Shown: positions 39,553 to 52,326 of the stretch, one piece after another
Layout of the letters: every line of letters starts with the position of its first letter
Numbering within the stretch: position 1 is the first letter of the stretch
Assembly (NCBI GenBank): GCA_963402885.1
Contig: OY727093.1
Location: 13,527,501 to 13,591,500 of the forward strand
Direction: 5' to 3'
DNA length: 64,000 nucleotides
From: Antedon bifida
Lineage: Eukaryota; Echinodermata; Crinoidea; Comatulida; Antedonidae
The notes under the pieces: model-generated
Told to the model about the DNA's origin: nothing
The model's input: the letters and a program-made list of their open reading frames with translations, nothing else
Databases searched by the model: none
Position numbers and translations under genes: made by a program

Positions 39553-39655
39553 AAGGCCATATACATGGCTGCAGTCGCGTGCTCAAACTTGAGTTAGTGT
39601 TTACCGACCAACCGACCGACATAGTGAGCTGTGAAGTCGCGTCGCGACTAAAAAA
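39553..39655. repeat. Interspersed repeat with (ACCG)n and GAGTCGCGTC hairpin end (copy 2)
   Basis: CAGTCGCGTGCTC, then ACCGACCAACCGACCGAC, CATAGTGAGCTG, GAAGTCGCGTCGCGACTAAA. Shorter version of the copy at 38,043. Confidence 0.6.
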
Positions 39656-40657
39656 TAAATGTACTTAAAGGCAAATGCAGTCGGCAAAAGGCCGTGCTTG
39701 GTTTAGTCAGTGAAAAAGTGAAAACATTTTTCCAAATGAAGGAAGATGTTACAATCAAAGAAAATGACAAAACAATGCCACACGCCTATATAATTTCCAA
39801 ACGTGCCACCCTCTTATCTTTTTCGCCAAGCATAAGTGGTGAGACATGGTGACTTGCACCGACCATGACATGTATCATGTACCATGACCGGTATAATGTT
39901 TTTTCAGAGGATTAAACATAGCCCCTTGTCGAGCAGACTGGGGTTCCCTTTTATTACGCACACTAGTGTAGCCTACAAAGTTTACGTGCGAAGACAAGAA
40001 TTACATTCCTACAATGTTGTAGGATTAATGTGGGGGAGGAGCTACTGTATTAGTGAATAATCGGAACAATATAAGCCATCTTGGAATGTTTAGCAATTGA
40101 TTAGAACATTGGCTCAAACACAACCAGCTTGATGATAATTATGCAGACCGTTTAATCAAAACTGCTATAGTTGGTGGTATGTTGTCATATGATGGCTGAT
40201 TTTTTAAGAAAAAATTAAATTCTCTATGGAATGATCCCCTGGTAGATGACGCTAGATTTAACATTTTCACCAAAAAGCAACATACCATTAACTGAAGGTT
40301 TATCATTTTCCCAGCATAATTTTGAATTAAGATCAATTAGCAGTTATAGTAAAAAAGAATGATTTCTCTCTTTCACATTATTGCTGTAGTGGTCAAGGTC
40401 AACGCGGTAAAAGTTCCCTTGGCTTTGGAAATGAAGACATTTTAAAACTGGACTATTCTATCCCAACCATTATTCTAACTTACCCTATCTTTGAAGTCTG
40501 TAAACGTTATTCGCTCTTTATCTTCCACAAACACGTACATTTCTCGATCTGGGTGGTCAGAAACACGTTTTTCAAGTAACTGATGAGCTGTAAGTCCAAT
40601 TAGTGGACAACTGTCTTGTGAAATTGCATAGCTTGTATTATTTCTTTCGAGCTCCAT

Positions 40658-41450
40658 TTTCTACCAAAAAATGTTTATTTCGATGCTTATGAACTAGGCC
40701 TACATCAAGTATTTTAAATGCTCAAGCGCGCAGGTAAAACATACGCAATTTTAATAGCTGAGTAAAGAAGACCATGATTTTTAAACATTTTTAATTTATG
40801 AAACTTTTAATTATTTCAGACCATAGCAATTTTAACCTTGATCAGAAAAAAAATTGAAGACTAATACACTTACTTTGTTTAATTTATACAATTACCGACA
40901 GGATGCACCAGTAGGTGTAAGACAGATTGTTGTTGAGCAAAACTGAGATGACTGACAGTATACGTGCCAGTCGGAAAACCATTCATTTCATTTTCATTTA
41001 TTTCGTCAAGACAGAAATATAACAAACAAAAAAACAAAAACCCATGACGGTGACGGGATTAAACAGAAGCAAACTGAATTGCTGTATACATTTTCACGGC
41101 CGCCACTCACTTTGAACAAAATACACAAAAACACGCTGCTTTTACTTACAATCAAAGATTTATTAGGCGATTCACACTAGACGGACTAGTATCAGTCCTA
41201 TTGTCAAGGATTAAAATTTATCTTTTCAGATTCAATTTTATCTCCAAACTAACTCCAAACTCCAAACAATACTATTTGTTCCATGATTTTAAGAGCATTA
41301 AAGGAACAAATGGATTACTCTCAAATCAAATTTACCATGAATAGGCAGCATATCTGTGACATTCATTTGATTTTGTTTATTATACCTGGCCGTTGCAACA
41401 AAGGCCAAAATAATATAGTAAACAAATAATTGAAAATGTATTCAGATCTT
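40658..41450. other. Spacer between the two synthetase copies
   Basis: About 0.8 kb between the pseudogene start codon and the 3' boundary of the intact copy's duplicated unit. It should hold the ancestral promoter of the downstream copy. No gene, tRNA or named repeat is evident. Confidence 0.4.
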
Positions 41451-41512
41451 AAAGGACAAGGTTAGAAAACAACTGAAAGAACAGTCAAACAAATCATATT
41501 GTTATTATCCAC

Positions 41513-41518
41513 TTTATT
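41513..41518 (-). terminator. Candidate poly(A) signal of the intact synthetase
   Basis: TTTATT on the plus strand, AATAAA on the gene strand, about 340 bp after the stop, in sequence conserved with the matching position of the duplicate (33,410-33,415). Usage not shown. Confidence 0.4.
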
Positions 41519-41858
41519 GGATATTATACAGTAAATATTAAAGGTTATTGGATGACTTTCTAAAATTTCAGAAAATTGTTTGATATATAATTTTCATTTA
41601 CCATATCTTATTCATTCTGGTTAATTCATATTCAGTTGTAGAAAAGAACAACGTTCATGATTCTATCTGAGATATCGAGCATGCTGCTCCTCTTGCATTT
41701 AAAATGTGTTAATTTTAATTTTATTTGTAAATGAATCTCAACATTCATTTGTACACATACCTTCATTTAACTTCTTTCAATAACAATTAATTACTATTAG
41801 TAATACAAGGTTATAAAATATATAATATAGATTTTTCTACTAAACTGTCGTTATCAAT

Positions 41859-44800
41859 TCAAATTCCCTTTACTTTCAAAATATGCTCATTTTTAATTCT
41901 ATATTCAACTTGCTTTGTAAGGGCTTTGCGGTCAATCTGAAAAAGCCATACATTACAGTTATTGACATTGTACATACTTATTGGATGATAAATGTGGAGC
42001 TGTAGCTTGGTGGTTAACCAACTCCACTCCCTAAGCCTCAAATGAGACTTATAAGTACGATAAATTATAAAATAGTTTATCCATCCTGTAATTGGCGAGT
42101 TTGTGCTGTTGGATGCGTATGAAATAAAAAAAAAGTATGTTATTAAGCCTACCTTTCCAACATCAGTTGTCGTAAAATGATCGAATATTAGAACATAACC
42201 AGGTAGGTTTACGTCCCGAACCTGTAAACAAAGATAACAATATTTAAAAAAAAACAAGCAATAAAGAATATACGAAAATTAGAGTAGACTTACTCAATGC
42301 ACGAATAATATTTGAATAATAAAATAGCTTCTACACAACACGGGATATTCTCTTCTCTGTCTACCCATTGATTGTAGCTCAATTTTCAAAAATGTTGACC
42401 TATCGAAATCGCTCCGTTATCACAGATTATGTAACAATTTGGAACACAACAGATAAACCAATCACTACTGCGTCAGAAGAACTAAAGTTTTGTCAACAAG
42501 AAATTGTTGATACCAGGAAAACTATAACTGTGATTACCAACCTTGCCATTTAAGTAAGCAAAAATATGCTCTCCGTCGATAGTTATATCATTTTGTGGTC
42601 TGTAATAATATAAATATATATTATTGCATTGTACCTAAATATCTTACATGGTATAATTAATGGTATATTATCCTTCATGGATGGCAAAATAGGTACACAT
42701 TTCTAGATTAGCCTATAGGTAGTGAGTATTTTGTCATTCTGGTGTGGCGTTTAGGCCTACTAGCAACATTGTATTGTGCATTCTCCTGCTTATTTTGACT
42801 TTCTTGCAGGTTAGCGTCCTTTTTAACAACACAAGAAAACAAACCTTATACATATGCAAATCTCCATCCCAAGACGTTCATCTGACACTCCAATTACCTG
42901 TGAACAATAAATACACCCTATAGTTTAAACGATAGTAAAATTATAGCGAGGCGCGCTCTTCCATTAAAATGTCGTGGACCAGGGAAGAGTGAATAATTGG
43001 ATAGTCGCGAAAGCCCGTACGAAAACAAATTCGTCAAAGCCTATAAATACGATAGGGGAATCGATTATTTTAATAACTTTTTGTCTATTTCTTAATCAAT
43101 GCATCTATAGGTACGACGTAATACGCAAAATTCCACAATAACTACATAGATATACTGCTTTATCTCACCTGAACTTGGTTTATTGACGGATGTTGTGAAA
43201 GTATATTTTCCATTGGAGCTGGGAACACTTTTGCCCCGCCTTTATTTATTATTTCCTATACACAAACATAATGATTTTCATTTAGGGTCTATGTTACTAA
43301 ACTGGAATATTTTTGAACTACACCTTATAATTGTTTTTAAGAGGGAAGGGGAATGAGCATAATTTACTACCTAAAGGCTCCCTGTAAAGTCTATTTTAGA
43401 AACCCCTTTTGATCGCCTCCATTCCTCCCTCTCGTGTATGCAGAACTGATTCTGAGACTTCTTTCTCAAATATAAAACAACTAAACTTAACGTATAAATT
43501 TTACATATTTAAAATTGAAATGTGTATACATAACTACCGTTTTTCTACCCACTATAGCAAGAATACCATATTCATCAAACACACCAAGGTCACTAAAAAA
43601 GAAACATGTTAAGTTTTAATTCCCTATCAACTAATAACCTTTCAGGCGTAACTAATATAATGTATTTATTTAAATGCGAAAATAATATTAATAATAACGC
43701 ACAATTACCCTGTTTTAAACCATGCACGAGGTGTCAACGTGTCTTTGGTACGTTTCTCGTCACCAAAATATTCCTTAAACATACCAGGAGAACGACACCA
43801 TATCTCGCCCACATTGCCAAGTGGTACACATATACCGTCATTATTAACAACTTTGATCTAAGAAGATGTTGGGCAATTAAGTAAAACGATATGTGCATAT
43901 TATTGTTATAGTAAATGTATTTTTTTAAAGATGTATTGTCCACCAAAAACATGAAAATGAAGATTAAGAAAATCAGACTTTGAATAGGCCATTTCACAGT
44001 TTTAATAAAGTTAATCACCTTCGAAGAAAACCATTTTTGTTTGTACTTAGGCCTATAAATAGACAAAATAAACGGTTAAATTCAACCTAAAACCCATTCA
44101 CCTCCTGCAGTCAATTTGACTATTTTTTGCTTTAAATTAGAGTTTTTCAGGTAAAAATTGTCTTCGATCTAATATGTGACATTACAATGGCATATTTATA
44201 TAAAAAGAAATGTTCAGGGGACAATATATCTTTAGGCCTAAACATTATGATAAACAATATAAATAAAACTATTCCATTATACATTACTTCAACATTTGAA
44301 AACGGTTTGCCCGGCGAGTGTCGAATTGTCGGCGAGTCCCAATGCGTCGACGATGTTAAGAACATTCCCTCTGTCGAGCCATATAACATCTACACAAAAC
44401 AAGCAAACTTCATGAGCGGATTAAATAGATTGTAAATCTTGCTTTGGGCTACTACTATTACTTATTGCCCCTCCAGTTGAATTTCTGTTTTCGCGATGTT
44501 ATTTTGATATTTCTTAACATTTCTTTTTCTTAAATATTAATCAAGATCAACAAAATGTCTATCTAATTAGTGTGTCAGGAACAAAGAGTAATATAATATG
44601 ATCAAGAAATATGTAAACGGGAACACTATCTAATTTTCAGGTGAATGTACAATTTCTTACTATCACTTGGCAGTTAGCTTTTCTTTCAAAGTTCTCCATC
44701 ATATCTACGGGTATACTCGATCCTCCAGTACTACCTGATATAAGACACAAAACTCAAATTGAGAAGTCTCATTCAATCGATTAATAAAACTCTATTGTTG

Positions 44801-47800
44801 AAGTGTTTCATTTGTTAATGCTTTCTTTCTTATTCTATTTATTCGACTTATTTATTGAGGTATCCGAAGAGGATTACACAGAATTATTCAAATGAAAATC
44901 ATTTTGTCAAATTAAATTATTATTTATTTAAAGTGAATATTGAGATAACGAAATAAATGATACTAACATACAGTCAGCGATCTTAAGTCATATTTGTCGA
45001 TTTCTTTGAAGTTTACAAAATCGTGCAGACCCTTGATTAGAAATAGCGTATCTGTGCACCTATAGTAAGGAATACATAAGTATAATAAATATCATCTGGT
45101 AAACAAAATAATTAAATAAAAGACTCTGAATGGATTGGTGTACCATCCTATTGCATACTTATTTTTCGGATTTATTTTGTTGATTAAGTAGGCATTACAC
45201 TTACCGTTCATTTTGAATTGTTTCTAAAGTAGACTGAATGGTATAAGTTGGTGACGCAAGTACTGCAGTTATACCGACAACGAGAGGTGGCATTACCAAG
45301 GATACCTCTCCGCTAACGTGTGTGGAATTGCGGCCCAAATATCTGCGATGCTACGATAACATAATTATTGTCTATTATTAAAGATGTAATGTCCCTCAAA
45401 AACATAAGAAGAAAAATAATAAAATCAGACTTTGAATAGGTTTTTTCAGGTAAATAATTTTTTTCGATCCAAATTTGGATAACTGTGAATAACTAGGCCT
45501 CTGTAGCATTAATGACATATTCAACCAAACAATTAGAACAATTATTTTGTCAGGACAATATATTTTTAATATTCACAACATGGGTGACCAATGATTGCAG
45601 TTCAAATCATCAATGTTTGATGGGAGCATAGCTTAAAGAATAGTGCACTATCTTGATACAACATACGCTCTAAATAGTTCGTTCAATATGCTTACTGGTT
45701 TATCCTTCTGTTCAATGTAAGATAAAAACGTGTTACAGCCATTGATACCACTGGAATGTGTATGGACCACGAGCTTAGGGGGTCCTGTGGAACCCTGTTT
45801 TAATGAGAAAGTTATAAATTACATTGATGTGCGGTATGTTTTCCATGATGTTGGATTCTACTATTATATAGATAGAAGATACCTCAAAGGGCACCCAATG
45901 TCATTGCAAATAATGTGTTCACATGGTCTTTGAAGATTCTATCTTACACTTTAAATCTAATAAAAATCTTTAGCGTAAAAGGTTTTATCCTAGAACTATA
46001 GGATAATATTTCCACAAGTCCAATCAAATGGCGTCATGATCAGTAAGAGCGATAACATCGTGACGATATAACGATTGTTCTTATTGATCATGACGTCATT
46101 TTGGATTTTAAAAAATTCTATTTTTCAAAGACAGCATAAATGGTTATCCTATAGTTCTAGAATGAAAACTTTTCTAATTTCTGTATATTGTTGTAAGAAA
46201 AATGCCTGATTCATTTATTAGTCTTTTCGTAGGTCTTACTGATGTACTAAATATATCACAGTCATCATCCGGGTTAACTTCATTTTTTCTTAGGCTGAAC
46301 ATTTCTCTGAATTTAGGTTCAAATCCGATTTTCTCAATCTCATCGAGCGAATATGTACTGTCAACAACAACGAAAAAGATTTGATACAAAAAAGAACAGT
46401 ATCGAAGATAACGAAAGTAGAAAGAAAGGTTAAAAGTAGAAAGTGTGAATAATGAAGAAGTTGATATTGGTGGAAATGGAAAACAAATTATATTAATGAA
46501 ATTCACATTAATTAAAAATTGATAAGATGATTATACAATAGAAAAGTCGAGATACACGAAAGGAACAAAGTTTATTGGAAATTAGTCATATGCAAGAAAA
46601 AATGAGATTATAATACCCTTTGTTATCGTCTCCGACGTCTATAATGGTATTTGGAAGTCTGAGAAGATAATTTTGAACATTTAGCAGAGCATTTGATTTA
46701 AATATATATATAGATATGTTCGCTTGCTGAAACTTTAAAGAGCGTTTCGATTTGCGGCGATTTGCGACCACGCTTTGGTATGTCGTTGGTATAGTCCGAC
46801 ATCTGGACCTAGGCCACCAAAATTGTGCCGAGGAGAGAAATTATTGACTTGTTCCAGGTCGTCGCAAACAAAAAGCTCAATATTATTCATATTTACCTGA
46901 TCGATTTGTCGGAACTCCCCTTGATGTCTTCCAATCTATTGGATAAGTCACGCGGATTCCTCCCTAACACAATTACTTTTGAATCAGTCTGTGAAAAAAC
47001 AATTATTTAAAAGCATTACAATGGCAATAAATGTCGCTTAGCCAATTATTTCCAGCAATATCAATGTAATATACGATAGAAAGCATAATCTTCTACTTTA
47101 AATATTGCATTCAACACGATTTCTTCTTGAGTCAAATATCAAGGTCTACGTGACAAGTTTTGTTAGTGAACTGGAAATTGTGATTTTAATATTCAAAAGG
47201 TCTAAATGGTTTTAAAAAACTTACACGATGTAAGATGTCTTGTACAGTACTGTTAGGAAAGTTTGCACGAATCCGAACCTATCAACAAAATATCAAGATC
47301 ATGAAACCAAGCTTTATTTTCTATAAAATATTTCACATTTCAAAATTCACGTCTGATTCAGTCTGTAGAATTGATCAAACATCTTACCTTAGAATAGGCA
47401 TTCATTCCAAAACAAATTTCAAACTGTAGATCATATTATAAAATACATTTATCTTTAAGCTATCATATTCTACCTATAATATTTAAAACATTTTTGAATT
47501 TATACGGTGTATTTATTTTCACTAAATTAATAAAGTCTTACAGATATAAGGCCAATAGATCTTGCAGCGGCTACACAAAGTGGAAATTCCATGTGCAGGT
47601 CTGTCCAAATGGCAAGTCGGTCACCTTTCTTCATGCCAAGAGATAATAGTCCACAAGCTATGTTTTCAACCTAAATCAACACAATTATAGGCTATTTAAG
47701 TAATTTTATTGTTAACGTAATCTTTTCCATAGTCGCTGCATGGGAAATCTGAAATGATGTTGATTTGACCGTAAAAGCCATGTAATCGTCGTCGTTATCA

Positions 47801-48107
47801 GGGAGACATCTCCCTGTCGTTATCAAGTAAAGTTATCAAACAATAAACATAATCAGTCTCGTTAAAATATACCTGTTCAATGCTATTTAAAAACAATATT
47901 GTTCACCACTTGCATATTATACAACCCTGGGTTCCTTACCCGATCTTTGAAGTCTTTAAACGTTATTCGCTCTTTGTCTTCCACAAACACGTACATTTCT
48001 CGATCTGGGTGGTCAAAAACACGTTTTTCAAGTAGCTGGTGAGCTGTAAGTCCAATTAGTGGACAACTGCTTAAACTTGCGTAACTTATATTTCTTTCGA
48101 TCTCCAT
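41859..48107 (-). CDS. AMP-binding adenylate-forming enzyme, acyl-CoA synthetase-like (intact tandem copy)
   Basis: Eighteen exons give an unbroken 554-codon protein: 47940-48107, 47542-47670, 47225-47278, 46897-46988, 46617-46658, 46240-46357, 45696-45794, 45205-45350, 44968-45059, 44661-44734, 44288-44389, 43709-43857, 43538-43592, 43169-43255, 42845-42897, 42542-42599, 42153-42221, 41859-41936. Motifs of the ANL superfamily appear in order: the ATP loop STSGSTGPPK (about 199-208), YGSTE (341-345), WFKTGDLG (about 418-425), GRKT followed by NKGGAKVFP (hinge/CoA-domain region, 437-452), and the C-terminal GKIDRK with the candidate catalytic lysine near 529. The family activates carboxylic acids as acyl-AMP and usually transfers them to CoA; substrate cannot be read from sequence. 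Length fits an ACS of about 540-560 residues. No mitochondrial leader or SKL-type peroxisome signal is evident. The final exon ends GI-stop; the pseudogene has an eight-residue different tail after a one-base difference. Lies about 1.2 kb upstream of the pseudogene start in head-to-tail order. Confidence 0.9.
43925..44234. mobile_element. TIR element, TTAAAGATGTATTGTCC family
   Basis: Ends TTAAAGATGTATTGTCC and GGGGACAATATATCTTTA; shares AATCAGACTTTGAATAGG with the copies at 45,378 and 55,045. Sits in an intron of the intact synthetase and is absent from the matching intron of the pseudogene. Confidence 0.8.
45378..45569. mobile_element. TIR element, TTAAAGATGTATTGTCC family
   Basis: Ends TTAAAGATGTAATGTCCC and GGACAATATATTTTTAA, with the shared AATCAGACTTTGAATAGG core. 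Intronic in the intact synthetase. Confidence 0.75.
45981..46169. mobile_element. MITE with TIR CTAGAACTATAGGATAA
   Basis: CTAGAACTATAGGATAA near the left and TTATCCTATAGTTCTAG near the right, with an inner inverted ATGATCA/TGATCAT pair. Lies in the intron before the ATP-loop exon of the intact synthetase and is absent from the pseudogene. Confidence 0.75.
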
Positions 48108-49084
48108 TTTCTACGGGGGAAAATGAGTGTAAAATTATAAATAGATACCACTCCCATATAATGTAGGCCACTATGTAATTTCGTGTCATTTTTTTGTTAA
48201 AAGCAAAATGCCAGCTGATTTAGTGTCTTTAGGATGTAAAGTAATAGACAAAATATGTTGCCATTTTTTAAAAAAAGCTTAAGTGTGTCAAATCCAAGAT
48301 GGCCGCCAATAGGTAAAATATCCAATAAATGTACCATATTGGACAAAGTAACACCCATTATGAATAATATTTTAAGTTCAAATTAATGCCATATGGGTTC
48401 TCTGCTATATAAGAATTATTATAAACCTATAAATTATTCATCAGTATTCTGACATTTTGAATTTCAAAATGGCCGCCATTTTTAAAAAATGGATTAAATT
48501 TCTTATTAAAACATGTGCAAGTTATGACGTTGATTGAAATCACATAAAATGATAGGCCTATGACAACAACATGGTGATTAACACAAAATGGCAGCGTCTT
48601 TCAAACAAAATGATACGTCACTTAAAACCTTTTTCTCTGCATTTTTTCTAGCGAAGTGTCAGAAGTTGTAGAGAGAAAGCAGAGTTAGTTTGTACCTGCT
48701 TCTGTGACGTCCTTTAGAGATGTTTTCCATTTAAGATATTTGTGTCACTGTTGTATAGGTAATACAAGTTCAGTTTCAACAAAAGCACTGGCCTCAACAC
48801 TGTTTTCACAATGCTACAAAAAGTTCAAAAGCCATATAATTCACCGGGTCGAAATAAGAATTGCTTTTTGATGTCATCTCTGTCCACCTCCACTCATCTC
48901 GGGCAAGAGTCATCACCAGGCATTATCTTGTCTGTCCCTAGTACATGAGTTTTTATACCACAACCATGTGCACTCATCAAACCTGTTTATAATGGTGGTC
49001 CATCTGAGATGTATAAAGCGCACATATCTACAAAGTGCTCAAGGCGCTTAATAGTAGAAGATAAGAAGTGGGAGTTAATACTGT

Positions 49085-49425
49085 AAGGGCGTGTGGCGCA
49101 GTGTGTTGGACGTTGGACTACCGATCGTCAGACCTAGGTTCGAATCCAACTCTCGCCGCATTGCTTGTATCCGTAGGCAAGATACTTTACTTACGTTGCC
49201 TCTCTCCACCCAGGTGTATAAATGGGTACCCAGTTAGATCTACACACAACTTTGCGCTGGTTACCGGCTGCATTATGGGAGTATGTTTCCATACGTGTTT
49301 GATCCCAAAAAAAAAAAAAAAAAAAATACTGGGGTAATAATGCTTGTAAAGCGCCTTTGAGCATGATTACTCATGAAAAGGGCGCTATATAAATGTGGTA
49401 TTATTATTATATATATTATTATTAT
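49085..49425 (+). mobile_element. tRNA-derived SINE with A and B boxes
   Basis: A box TGGCGCAGTGTG at 49,094 and B box GGTTCGAATCC at 49,137-49,147 form a tRNA-like head. The body has GGCAAGATACTTTAC and ATAAATGGGTACCCAG, then an A run, then a tail with AAGGGCGCTATATAAATG and TTATTATTA. Related copies on the minus strand at 25,405 and 3,200 share the body words. Not a functional tRNA gene. Confidence 0.8.
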
Positions 49426-51384
49426 TATATATTATAATGCTGCCTATGAAGCTTGTGAATGAGCTGTATCTTTATTTCCTTCAAGATTCTGCCAAAAGTT
49501 GACAGGTTGAAAACTTACCAACCATACTGGTGACGATGGCCCTGAAGGTTCAGAAATTTAATTACATGGCAATAACGTATTTATTATTTAACATCATATT
49601 TATACAGGATTTCACAATAAGGTATAAATACACTTTTTTTATATTGTGGTCCTGTCTGAGATACAAAAATTGAAATACAAGTTTCACTTTTATGAAAAGA
49701 AATGAGATCTATAAATTAGAATTAGAAGTACGTAATTGTTGTTGAATATTTGATATCAATGTAAGTTGTTCCATACTTTTGCAACTCTAACTAACGATTA
49801 GGTAATTTAAGAGTCATAGTGGGGTATTATATATCTATCATATAGAGAACATTGACAACTTTAGACAGCCTTATATTTAGACAATCCTATGAGAAGTGAC
49901 TATTTTAAAACATTCTGTACAAAAAAAAATGTTGAAATCCAACATATTATCGCTTTACATAGTTAAGATTGTATAATGGGTAATACCATCAAAACGGACT
50001 TGTTCCCCATTCATAATTTGTGTTATTGGTGATATTCTGATTTTTAAATAGGGTTATTTGAATGTTGGCGGCCATCTTGAATTTGGTCCTTTAAATGTCT
50101 TTAGAAAAAATGGCAACATCTTTTTTTTCATTCCTTATATTATCAAGATCAAAGTTTGCTTTTAACAAAAAATATACACGACATTCATATAAACGACATA
50201 CCAGCCTGCACTAATATGCAATTCTGTTGGTAGGCTGATGACCGCTCGTAAAGATCATGGATTTTCGTATCCGCTCTAGTAATCGCTCTTATATTCAAGT
50301 TGTTCCACAAATACTAGCCTGTCGTAGGCTCAATACTTTATTCACTCGTGGACTTAACTGGCTACCGTAGGCAAATTCTATTCACGCCGAACTGTGCCGC
50401 CTCGTAAGGGGACGCATGCTAAGGGGACAACGACAATAATATTTAGACGCCATTTTGGACGCTAAATAAAGATCGCATATAATGCTAAAATTTCATAAAT
50501 TTCATATTGTTTACCGAATGTGTTATGTTGATACAGTAGGACAAATTTGACCTCGAGGCTCTCTATATATTACTTTTTGATACTTTTACTATTTTTTACT
50601 TTTATTTCTAGACAAAGAAATCGTAGATAAAAATTGCGACCACACTAATTACAGAAATGTAACTTACTTTTTTTTTAATTGTATACACACACAATTCCCG
50701 GCCTGTAAGAAGCAGACTCCTATTGAACTCTGGCTTACGTGTCACAAAACAATTCACTCAACAGGATTGAACCAATGAACAGATAACCAGCACTATCAGC
50801 AGGTTTGTTTGCAAGTCGCTTATGAAAGTGAAAACACAAATCACGACATGGACTCGGACAATTGACCCAATTGCTTCGGTTATAAATGACAAATTTATTA
50901 CAAACAGAGCATGACATTTCTGTTGATTTGTCTTCCGGTCATCATAGCCGTAAAAGTTATTAAAAGGACGTCAACGTCCGGAGGTCAAACAAATACAGTA
51001 ATAACAGGTTAAATGGACACAAAATCGATTCGATAATACAGTTATCTTGAGAACGCTTAAATGGTTATTTGCCGTCAAAAAATGAAGGAAATTTAATCAA
51101 CTATTGCTTCTTCATAATAAATACACCCTACAGAAATTAAAGTGATCTATGTCCCAAAAGCTCGGACGAGTTCGATTTTGAGGGGAAAATGTCATAGGTC
51201 AAGGTCACAACTAACAAAAATCTATTTTACTGCCTATAGAGACCACAGTTTTTATCCGATTCTCATCAAACTTAGCCACAATATCAATGACTCATCATAT
51301 AATTGTGGTTAAATTTTGAAGGGTCAGGGTCAAAGATCCAGGTCCACAAAAAAAAGAAATAATAAAAAAAAAAAAACCTCAGTG

Positions 51385-51460
51385 GGAATTGAACCAGCGA
51401 TCTCAACTGTGAGTGGCTGGATACATAACCATTACACCAAGTCTCATCCACAACTTTGTA
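51385..51460 (-). mobile_element. tRNA-like sequence, probably a second SINE head
   Basis: On the minus strand it has an A-box-like TGGTGTAATGGTTATG and a B box GGTTCAATTCCCAC at tRNA-like spacing, followed by a T-rich run. No good cloverleaf; tRNA pseudogene or SINE head. Confidence 0.55.
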
Positions 51461-51576
51461 GTCTGCAGTTAGGCTATTTACACTTGGAATATTTATATAA
51501 TTATATTTTCCGGGGACATTTTATGTAGGGGAATTTTACAGTAGCCGGAGGTTTGTACTCTCGGAGTACCCTCTAG

Positions 51577-51803
51577 TTAAAGATACATTTTCCCCCATAT
51601 TTGTTGAATATGCCATTTTGATTGGCAAAAATATCGGGAAAAAGAATTATTTACCTGAAAACACTGTTATTTAAATCCAAATTGGTTTGGTTTGCGTTTG
51701 TCTTTATATCAGTAAAAACACTAATTGTTTTCGTTTTTTATTTTACTAAAACTACACAATGGCCTATTCAAAATCTGATTTAATTAATTTTTGGGGGACA
51801 AGA
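51577..51803. mobile_element. TIR element, TTAAAGATGTATTGTCC family (diverged)
   Basis: Left end TTAAAGATACATTTTCCCCC; inverted family core CCTATTCAAAATCTGATT near the right, ending TTTTTGGGGGACAAGA. Diverged copy in intergenic DNA. Confidence 0.6.
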
Positions 51804-52326
51804 CGAAGTTGTGGTATGTGTCATCCTGACCTGTGCGCAATTCAGCCTAGTAGCATGCAAGTAGCAGGTTATTCCCCATTTACAATTTAATTAATTTGTT
51901 GCGTCAAAATTGTTCAATTCTCATGCAAATTCGTTTTCGTACAGTGATATTAAACAATGATAAATACATAATATATACATATAAATTTGAGGATTTTCAG
52001 AAACCATGAGGAATGACAATGGATCTCATCCGAGTTGGACTATGGCTACAAATTACGACGCTCGTATCTGGAAAAAGAAGATTAACGATTTTATTTGAAT
52101 TCGCTATACAAAATGTAGCTAAATTTTACATCACAATTTAAATAAACACAGGTCAGTCAATACTATCTGATTGTAAGCGTTGTTTATTTTTAAATAAAAT
52201 TAACATAGTACAATTGGTCCACTTTATAAAGGAACAAGATATAGTAGAGACTCACTATATAAATGTGCTAGTTGCTTTAATTGACATACAATGGGCTTAC
52301 GTTTTTCGTTGCCTAAAAACGAGAAT

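Larger units (their letters stand above)
33794..40657 (-). pseudogene. Decayed tandem copy of the AMP-binding (acyl-CoA synthetase-like) gene
   Basis: Eighteen exon equivalents align one-to-one with the intact copy at 41,859-48,107: 40484-40657, 38814-38942, 38597-38650, 38320-38411, 37937-37975, 37577-37681, 37284-37385, 37006-37151, 36476-36567, 36132-36205, 35899-36000, 35641-35791, 35451-35505, 35090-35176, 34723-34775, 34444-34501, 33989-34057, 33794-33889. Splice sites all look usable. Three disabling changes are visible: a 13-bp deletion in exon 6 at 37,644/37,645 just before the ATP-loop exon; a 2-bp AT insertion in exon 12 near 35,714 that gives an in-frame TAG at 35,696-35,698; and a TAA at 35,096-35,098 in exon 14 where the intact copy has CAA. 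The exon still encoding GSTGPPK and the one encoding YGSTE are preserved. One codon is missing from exon 5 without frame effect. A recent pseudogene is the simplest reading; three separate assembly errors are unlikely. A truncated protein ending before the ATP loop would lack catalysis. Confidence 0.88.

Noticed and set aside
49085..49160. Functional tRNA gene
   Set aside because: A and B boxes are present but no cloverleaf closes, and a SINE body follows.
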